Below, piece by piece: positions 1 to 5,125 of a DNA stretch of 5,125 nt (positions are counted from its first letter, which is position 1; each line of letters opens with the position of its first letter). Origin of the DNA: an uncultured Bacteroides sp. (lineage in GTDB: Bacteria; Bacteroidota; Bacteroidia; Bacteroidales; Bacteroidaceae); contig USSR01000524.1 of assembly GCA_900557355.1 (NCBI GenBank), positions 1 to 5,125 on the forward strand, given 5' to 3'. The position numbers were made by a program, and so were the translations under genes. The notes beneath the pieces are model-generated. The model was not told the DNA's origin and did no database searches. It saw nothing but the letters and a program-made list of their open reading frames with translations.

Positions 1-1
1 A

Positions 2-691
2 CATCACATGAAGTTCTATTTTGGTTTATATGATTCGGGCAAGTACTGGGATACCGGTGACCTTTCGTGGGAGGTTGAGGATAACAAGTATGTGATTGAT
101 GAGGTGTGGAGCAGGTACGGTGAGAAGTACAAGAGTTTCGGCGGATGGTATATCAGTTGTGAGATAAGCCGTAAGACGAAGGGTGCCATTGATGCCTTTC
201 ATGCGATGGGCAAACAATGCAAGGATGTCTCCGGCGGTTTGCCGACTTTTATTTCTCCGTGGATTGACGGGAAAAAGGCCGTGATGGGTACAGATAAGTT
301 GACAAAGGAGAATGCGGTTTCTGTTCAGGAGCATGAAAGGGAGTGGAATGAAATTTTCGATGGCATTCATGATGTGGTTGACGCCTGTGCTTTTCAGGAC
401 GGACATATCGATTACGATGAACTGGATGCTTTCTTTACGGTGAACAAAAAGCTGGCTGATAAGTATGGCATGAAATGTTGGACAAACGCTGAAACCTTTG
501 ATCGTGACATGCCCATCGACTTTTTGCCTATTAAGTTTGACAAGTTACGGATGAAGCTGGAGGCTGCCAAGCGAGCCGGTTATGACAAGGCCATCACTTT
601 TGAGTTTTCTCATTTTATGAGTCCCCAATCAGCATATTTGCAGGCAGGACACTTGTATAATAGGTATAAGGAATATTTCAATATTAAGTGA
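2..691 (+). CDS. DUF4434-like TIM-barrel protein, 5'-truncated by the window edge
   Basis: This is the C-terminal part of a protein that resembles the DUF4434 family, a glycosidase-like TIM-barrel group common in Bacteroidales; no reaction is established that I know of. The frame is open to the left edge (codons CAT CAC precede the ATG at 8). That ATG is probably internal, because the sequence begins directly in a core strand (FYFGLYDSG). Numbering from it, 227 residues remain. Strand-like segments follow in barrel order: FYFGLY (3-8), GGWYISCEIS (45-54), TFISPW (80-85), DACAFQDG (125-132), CWTNAETFD (157-165) and AITFEFSHF (195-203). E52, E162 and E199 sit at strand ends where barrel hydrolases carry acidic catalytic residues; that role is inferred. 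Whether it has a signal peptide cannot be seen. It ends in TGA at 689-691, 2 bases before the phosphoesterase start, so the two are probably cotranscribed. Family assignment is by recognition of sequence style, not by a search. Confidence 0.75.
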   Translation, partial: HHMKFYFGLYDSGKYWDTGDLSWEVEDNKYVIDEVWSRYGEKYKSFGGWYISCEISRKTKGAIDAFHAMGKQCKDVSGGLPTFISPWIDGKKAVMGTDKLTKENAVSVQEHEREWNEIFDGIHDVVDACAFQDGHIDYDELDAFFTVNKKLADKYGMKCWTNAETFDRDMPIDFLPIKFDKLRMKLEAAKRAGYDKAITFEFSHFMSPQSAYLQAGHLYNRYKEYFNIK

Positions 692-693
692 TT

Positions 694-2127
694 ATGAATT
701 TTATGCTCAGATTGTTTTGCAGTTGTTGTCTGTTCTTGGTTGTCTCAATCATGCAGGCTGCAATTTATCCAGATCCCGTTGAAGGCGTGGTGACCTGTAA
801 AGGCAAAGGGCTTGCTGGTGTTGTGGTGACAGATGGTTTTGACGTGGTGCTGACTGATGCTCAGGGCCGTTATGAGTTGCCGCGCAACCGGGATGCTCGG
901 TTTGTATATCTTTCCACGCCTGCAGGTTATCTGCCGCAAGAGGGTGGTGGGCATATCGCTTTCTTTTTCCCGCTTAAGAAAGGCCGTTTAAAGTATGATT
1001 TTGAATTGAAGAGGAATCTGAAAGATGATATGAAGCATGTGTTTATGGTACAGACTGATGTGCAAGTCAGCTGTCAGGAGCATTTAGACAGTTATCGTTC
1101 TTATGTAGGTAAGGCACGAGCCTTTATGGAAAAGTATGCCAAGGAGCGTGATGCCTTCGTGTTGGATTGTGGTGACATTGTGGGTAATACTCCTGGTTTA
1201 TACCCAGATTACATTCAAGTGTCTGGCGGTCTGGGATTGCCTGTTTACCGTATCATAGGAAATCATGATATGGAAATGGGTGTACGTTCTTTTGAACATT
1301 CATACAAGACCTATGAGGACTATTTTGGTCCCATTTATTATTCTTTCAATCGTGGAAAGGCACATTATATTATACTAGACAATTGTTTTTATATCAATAG
1401 GGATTATCGTTATATAGGTTACATTGATGAACGTACACTGCAATGGATAGAGAAAGATTTGGCTTTGGTGCCGAAAGATCATCTGGTATTTGTAATGATG
1501 CATATTCCTTCCAGCACTACCAAGGACATCAAGTTCAATGCCTTGCTACCCGACGAGACAAGCAATGCCAATAGTCTGTATGATTTGCTGAAAGACCATG
1601 AGGCACACCTCATTACCGGACATACCCATGTGAACGGTAACGTGGTGTTCAACGACCGGTTAATGGAACACAATACAGCTGCTGTATGTGCAGGTTTTTG
1701 GAAATCCATGCTTTGTTCTGACGGTACCCCCCAAGGCTTTGGACTTTATGAGGTAGATGGTAATCAGGTGAAGTGGCACTACAAAGCGGTAGATTATCCG
1801 CTGGAATACCAGTTTCAGGCTTATGCTCCGGGTAGTTCGAAAGAGTTTCCCGAAGAAGTGCTGGCCAATGTCTGGAATTGGGATGAGCAGTGGAAGGTAG
1901 AGTGGTTCGAGAATGGTACTTGTATGGGTGAGATGACCCGTTGTAAAGGTTTGGATCCGGCTGCTGTAGAAGCTTTTTCCGATCGTGAAAAGATGGGTGC
2001 ACTCTGGGTGAATGCTTTTCCTACCAATCATTTGTTTAAGGCTGTTCCTAAAGATAAAAAGGCTCGCATAGAAGTACTGGTGACCGATCGCTTCGGTACT
2101 GTTTATAAGCAACTTGTAAAAGAATAA
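694..2127 (+). CDS. Exported calcineurin-like metallophosphoesterase with N- and C-terminal accessory domains
   Basis: This is a 477-residue predicted metal-dependent phosphoesterase (mono- or diesterase). Residues 1-22 are a hydrophobic signal peptide ending SIMQAA, so it should act in the periplasm or beyond. Residues about 28-105 form an Ig/carboxypeptidase-regulatory-like beta domain (MetallophosN type), with a TDAQGRYELP turn at 54-63. The calcineurin core spans about 113-320 and has every metal-ligand motif: D122-x-Q124, GDIVGN (160-165), GNHD (189-192), H270 in MMHIP, and GHTH (309-312). Motif I has Gln where many relatives have His, which I believe is tolerated in this MPPED-like branch. 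Residues about 330-477 match the usual MetallophosC extension. The length is normal and the frame is intact. I chose ATG 694. An in-frame GTG at 688 would overlap the preceding gene, and ATG 703 would shorten the signal peptide. No strong ribosome binding site decides between them. The natural substrate is unknown. Confidence 0.9.
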   Translation: MNFMLRLFCSCCLFLVVSIMQAAIYPDPVEGVVTCKGKGLAGVVVTDGFDVVLTDAQGRYELPRNRDARFVYLSTPAGYLPQEGGGHIAFFFPLKKGRLKYDFELKRNLKDDMKHVFMVQTDVQVSCQEHLDSYRSYVGKARAFMEKYAKERDAFVLDCGDIVGNTPGLYPDYIQVSGGLGLPVYRIIGNHDMEMGVRSFEHSYKTYEDYFGPIYYSFNRGKAHYIILDNCFYINRDYRYIGYIDERTLQWIEKDLALVPKDHLVFVMMHIPSSTTKDIKFNALLPDETSNANSLYDLLKDHEAHLITGHTHVNGNVVFNDRLMEHNTAAVCAGFWKSMLCSDGTPQGFGLYEVDGNQVKWHYKAVDYPLEYQFQAYAPGSSKEFPEEVLANVWNWDEQWKVEWFENGTCMGEMTRCKGLDPAAVEAFSDREKMGALWVNAFPTNHLFKAVPKDKKARIEVLVTDRFGTVYKQLVKE

Positions 2128-2155
2128 TTTGAATTTAATCGATAAATTTTATACT

Positions 2156-3565
2156 ATGAAATCTTCGGTCAATATTGGTTATGTAGTTTTCTTGTCTGTT
2201 GTGGCTGCTTTGGGAGGATTTCTTTTCGGATATGATACAGCAGTCATTTCCGGTACCATTGCCAAGGTAACCGCTCAGTTTAATTTAGATACCATGTCGC
2301 AAGGGTGGTATGTGGGCTGTGCGTTGATAGGTTCCATTGTAGGAGTGCTCTTTGCTGGTATTTTAAGTGACAAGCTTGGTCGTAAACGTACCATGATTCT
2401 GTCGGCCATACTCTTTTCCATGTCTGCTATCGGTTGTGCGGTATGTGCAGATTTCAATCAGTTGGTGGTTTACCGTATTGTCGGAGGTGTAGGTATCGGT
2501 GTGGTTTCCTTTTTATAATCCCCTCTTTATATATCCGAGGTGTCGGTAGCTCAGTATCGTGGACGCTTGGTATCACTTTATCAATTAGCGGTTACCATTG
2601 GCTTTTTAGGAGCTTATCTAATGAATTATCAGTTGCTTATGTATGCTGAGACCCATGCAGGAGCTGCCGATAGCTGGTTTAACTGGATTTTTGTGAATGA
2701 AGTATGGAGAGGAATGTTGGGAATGGAGACTTTGCCTGCTTTGCTGTTCTTTGCCATTGTCTTTTTTATTCCGGAAAGTCCGCGTTGGCTGATTGTCCGC
2801 AATCGTGAAGAACGTGCGGTCAATATTTTGGAGCACATTTACAGCTCTTCCAAAGAAGCGTTGGTGCAATTGAACGAAACGAAGTCTGTTCTTACTTCCG
2901 AAACCCAATCAGAGTGGTCCTTGCTTTTGTCGCCGGGTATTATGAAAGCCGTTATTATTGGTGTATGTATAGCCATCCTCGGACAGTTTATGGGAGTGAA
3001 TGCAGTCTTGTATTATGGTCCTTCCATCTTTGAAGGGGCTGGCCTTTCCGGTGGCGATTCCTTGTTCTATCAGGTGTTGGTGGGGCTAGTCAATACCCTG
3101 ACTACTGTACTGGCTCTTGCCATTATTGATAAAGTGGGTCGTAAGAAATTGGTGTATTACGGTGTTTCAGGCATGATTCTTTCATTGGTATTGATAGGCT
3201 TTTATTTTATTGCCGGAGAATCATGGGGCATTTCAAGCCTATTCCTGCTAGTTTTCTTTTTGTTCTATGTGTTTTGCTGTGCGGTTTCCATTTGCGCAGT
3301 CGTGTTTGTATTGCTTTCCGAAATGTATCCAATCCGGGTGCGTGGACTGGCCATGTCCATTGCCGGTTTTGCATTGTGGATAGGTACATACTTGATTGGG
3401 CAGCTTACCCCCTGGATGCTCCAAAATCTTACCCCCGCCGGAACATTCTTCCTGTTTGCTGCCATGTGTATTCCCTACATGCTGATAGTTTGGAAACTGG
3501 TGCCGGAGACCACCGGAAAATCATTGGAAGAGATTGAACGTTATTGGATGAAAACAAAAAATTGA
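2156..3565 (+). pseudogene. Sugar-porter family MFS transporter interrupted by an in-frame TAA stop
   Basis: This encodes a 12-helix inner-membrane sugar importer of the sugar-porter family (TC 2.A.1.1, XylE/GLUT-like), 470 codons including two stops. Visible motifs, by codon from ATG 2156, are: GGFLFGYDTAVISG in TM1 (20-33); DKLGRKR in the TM2-3 loop (72-78); YRIVGG (106-111); RGRLVSLYQ (135-143); PESPRWL (206-212); GQFMGVNAVLYY in TM7 (276-287); DKVGRKK (325-331); SEMYPIRVRG (388-397); and PETTGKSLEEIE near the C terminus (450-461). Codon 121 is TAA (2516-2518), in the same frame on both sides. The result is a 120-residue fragment that ends within TM4 and an open remainder of 348 codons. 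The first conventional start in the remainder is GTG 2540, giving 341 residues. Neither piece alone should transport. ATG 2156 is preferred over an in-frame TTG at 2129, because it starts just before TM1. Transport substrate is unknown; a monosaccharide is the family expectation. Confidence 0.88.
2516..2518 (+). other. Premature ochre codon, probable 3-base insertion
   Basis: The codons around it read GTT TCC TTT TTA TAA TCC CCT CTT TAT (V S F L stop S P L Y). E. coli XylE, from memory, has A S M L S P M Y at the same place, so the family spacing is restored exactly when one codon is removed. The same product would arise from inserting ATA at 2515-2517, TAA at 2516-2518 or AAT at 2517-2519; these placements cannot be told apart. 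TAA is the normal terminator of two other genes here (2125-2127 and 5101-5103), which argues against stop-codon reassignment. Confidence 0.8.
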
Positions 3566-3579
3566 CCTTAATAATAGAT

Positions 3580-5103
3580 ATGATGAAAATTAGAAAAATT
3601 TTATTGAGTGGTTGTTTGGTGGCAACTTTATGCTCATGTGGTGGTTCTCAAAACGAGAATTTGAATCTTACTCTATCAAAAGATGCTCTGTTTGATAAAG
3701 TAAAAGGTGCTTGGGCCGGTCAGGTTATCGGCTGTACGTATGGAGGTCCTACAGAGTTCCGCTATCTGTCTACTATGATTCCGGATTCGATAGTGATGCC
3801 TTGGGGACCGGGTGAAATTAAAAAATGGTACGATGGTGGTGGCGGCCTTTATGACGATGTATATGTCGACCTGACTTTTGTGGAGACTTTTGAAAGATGC
3901 GGTTTGGATGCTCCGGCCGATTCTTTTGCCACAGCCTTTTTGGCTAAAGAATACCCTTTGTGTCATGCCAATCAGATGGCCCGTTACAATCTTCTTCATG
4001 GCTTGACTCCTCCTGCCAGCGGGCATTGGAAAAATAATCCCCATGCCAATTGTCTGGATTTTCAGATTGAAGCGGATTTTGCAGGTATCATGGCTCCAGG
4101 TATGGTAAATAGTGCTACTGAAATTTGCGATCGTGTAGGACACATCATGGCGTATGGCGATGGCTGGTATGGTGGTGTATATGTAGCAGCCATGTACTCT
4201 TTGGCTTATGTGAGCGATGATGTTGAGTATGTTGTGACAGAAGCGTTGAAGTCTATCCCTCAAGAGACTACTTTCTATGAGTGTATGACTGATGTTATCA
4301 ACTGGTATAAGCAATATCCAAAGGATTGGAAGAAATGTTGGGAAGAAATAGAGAAGAAATGGGGAAGTAGCGATATTGATTGTCCCAGTTGTGTAGAAGT
4401 TCCTGCTAATATTGGAACTTGTGTAAATGGTGCGTATATCATTTTAGGATTGCTTTATGGACAAGGTGATTTTGAGAAGACGATTGATATTTCTACACGT
4501 GCCGGCCAAGATTCTGATTGTAATCCGGCTTCTTCCGGGGGAATTTTGGGAACAATGATTGGGTATAATCGCATTCCCGAGAAATTCAGAAAAGAGTTGA
4601 CTGTGGTCGCGGATACTCCTTTTAATAATGCGGTGAGCTTTAATAAAGGTTGTGAATTGAGTTTTGAGCACGCTTTACAAATGATAGAAAAAAACGGTGG
4701 AAAAGTTGGAGGTGATGAAGTGATTATCCACTTCCAAGAGCCGGAATCAGTGCAACTGGAAATTAGTTTCGAAGGTTTGAAGCTTGATAAGAAAGTGGCA
4801 GTGGAGAATTGGATTGCTGATTTCCCAACTTTCGAATTTGAAGGTGTAGGAGCTGTAATTGAAGGTGAATTGAAAGGTGAGAATGTGCCCGAAGATTATG
4901 TTGCTGAGTTGGAGGTTTATTTCAATGATAGATTGATTGAAGTATGCAAGCTTCCGTTGAAGTATAATCACCGTAAGCATGAGCTGTTCTTTAATTATGT
5001 ACAGCCTTATAGTAAATATGCAGTGACTTGTAAATGGGTAAACCCCGTTGAAGGAGCTGATATTTGGGTGAGAAATATAATTTCTTATACAACAGATAAA
5101 TAA
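3580..5103 (+). CDS. ADP-ribosylglycohydrolase-family lipoprotein with C-terminal beta domain
   Basis: This is a 507-residue predicted hydrolase of the ADP-ribosylglycohydrolase (DraG/ARH) fold, whose members cleave ribosyl or related glycosidic bonds using divalent metals. The N terminus has a basic start, a hydrophobic stretch and a lipobox LCSC with probable lipidated C20, so it should be membrane-anchored outside the cytoplasm. After C20 comes GGSQNEN, with no clear surface-export signal. The core spans about 34-345: a Gly-rich opening KGAWAGQVIGCTYGGPTE (42-59), the acidic pair in YDDVYVDLTF (D92, D93, with D97), and the second metal motif AGQDSDCNPASSGG (308-321; D311, D313, N315). Residues about 375-507 are rich in beta strands and look like an added sandwich domain. 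The start is ATG 3580 or the adjacent ATG 3583; an in-frame TTG at 3544 overlaps the transporter and would place charged residues before the signal sequence. The true substrate may not be ADP-ribose. Confidence 0.87.
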   Translation: MMKIRKILLSGCLVATLCSCGGSQNENLNLTLSKDALFDKVKGAWAGQVIGCTYGGPTEFRYLSTMIPDSIVMPWGPGEIKKWYDGGGGLYDDVYVDLTFVETFERCGLDAPADSFATAFLAKEYPLCHANQMARYNLLHGLTPPASGHWKNNPHANCLDFQIEADFAGIMAPGMVNSATEICDRVGHIMAYGDGWYGGVYVAAMYSLAYVSDDVEYVVTEALKSIPQETTFYECMTDVINWYKQYPKDWKKCWEEIEKKWGSSDIDCPSCVEVPANIGTCVNGAYIILGLLYGQGDFEKTIDISTRAGQDSDCNPASSGGILGTMIGYNRIPEKFRKELTVVADTPFNNAVSFNKGCELSFEHALQMIEKNGGKVGGDEVIIHFQEPESVQLEISFEGLKLDKKVAVENWIADFPTFEFEGVGAVIEGELKGENVPEDYVAELEVYFNDRLIEVCKLPLKYNHRKHELFFNYVQPYSKYAVTCKWVNPVEGADIWVRNIISYTTDK

Positions 5104-5125
5104 TGTGAATGTAAAGGGCTGGTTT

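Noticed and set aside
26..406. Open frame of 126 codons on the - strand opposite the DUF4434-like gene.
   Set aside because: It has no recognisable motif and lies wholly antisense to conserved barrel-like coding sequence.
2514..2519. TATAAT, a perfect match to the sigma-70 -10 box, overlapping the premature stop.
   Set aside because: There is no -35 partner at suitable spacing, and Bacteroidales promoters use a different -7 element (TAnnTTTG). The match comes from AT-rich sequence around the inserted codon.
2501..2520. Reassignment of TAA as a sense codon.
   Set aside because: Two other genes in the window end naturally at TAA with correct family lengths, and no other internal TAA occurs in the genes.
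2434..2649. Open frame of 71 codons on the + strand spanning the transporter stop, which could suggest a frameshift.
   Set aside because: Its translation has no transporter character. The sugar-porter reading continues in the original frame on both sides of the TAA, so no frame change is needed.
3544..3579. In-frame TTG start that would extend the glycohydrolase by 12 residues.
   Set aside because: It overlaps the transporter's end and would put an acidic, charged stretch ahead of a clean lipoprotein signal beginning at ATG 3580 or 3583.
3676..4314. Open frame of 212 codons on the - strand inside the glycohydrolase gene.
   Set aside because: It is antisense to a well-supported gene, shows no recognisable domain, and has an unnatural composition rich in Ile, His and Ser; it is a shadow.

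Overview
The window looks like the interior of a Bacteroidales operon (Bacteroides, Phocaeicola or a close relative). The evidence is the protein families: a DUF4434-type TIM-barrel protein, a calcineurin-like phosphoesterase with flanking beta domains, a sugar-porter MFS carrier and an ADP-ribosylglycohydrolase-fold lipoprotein. The AT-rich gene starts without strong Shine-Dalgarno sequences also fit. The exact species cannot be told from this sequence.

All four genes are on the + strand and tightly packed. From left to right: (1) the C-terminal part of a DUF4434-like protein, entering from the left edge and ending at 691; (2) an exported calcineurin-like phosphoesterase, 694-2127, starting 2 bases after the previous stop; (3) a sugar-porter MFS transporter, 2156-3565, starting 28 bases later and interrupted by an in-frame TAA at 2516-2518; (4) a predicted lipoprotein of the ADP-ribosylglycohydrolase family, 3580-5103, starting 14 bases after the transporter stop. 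The last 22 bases (5104-5125) hold nothing I can assign. There is no gene-free stretch over 300 bases, and I see no promoter, terminator, RNA gene, CRISPR array or mobile element. The promoter is presumably upstream of the window.

Inference on how the genes work together: this resembles a small catabolic or salvage operon. Exported hydrolases (phosphoesterase, glycosyl-bond hydrolase, putative TIM-barrel glycosidase) would trim a glycosylated or phosphorylated ligand outside the cytoplasm, and the MFS carrier would import the released sugar. The substrate cannot be read from the sequence.

The most notable feature is the broken transporter. The stop is not caused by a frameshift: the frame is the same on both sides, and the stop is exactly one codon extra relative to family spacing. 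The simplest reading is a 3-base in-frame insertion that creates an ochre stop in an otherwise intact gene. Alternatives are a sequencing or assembly error, or some form of readthrough.
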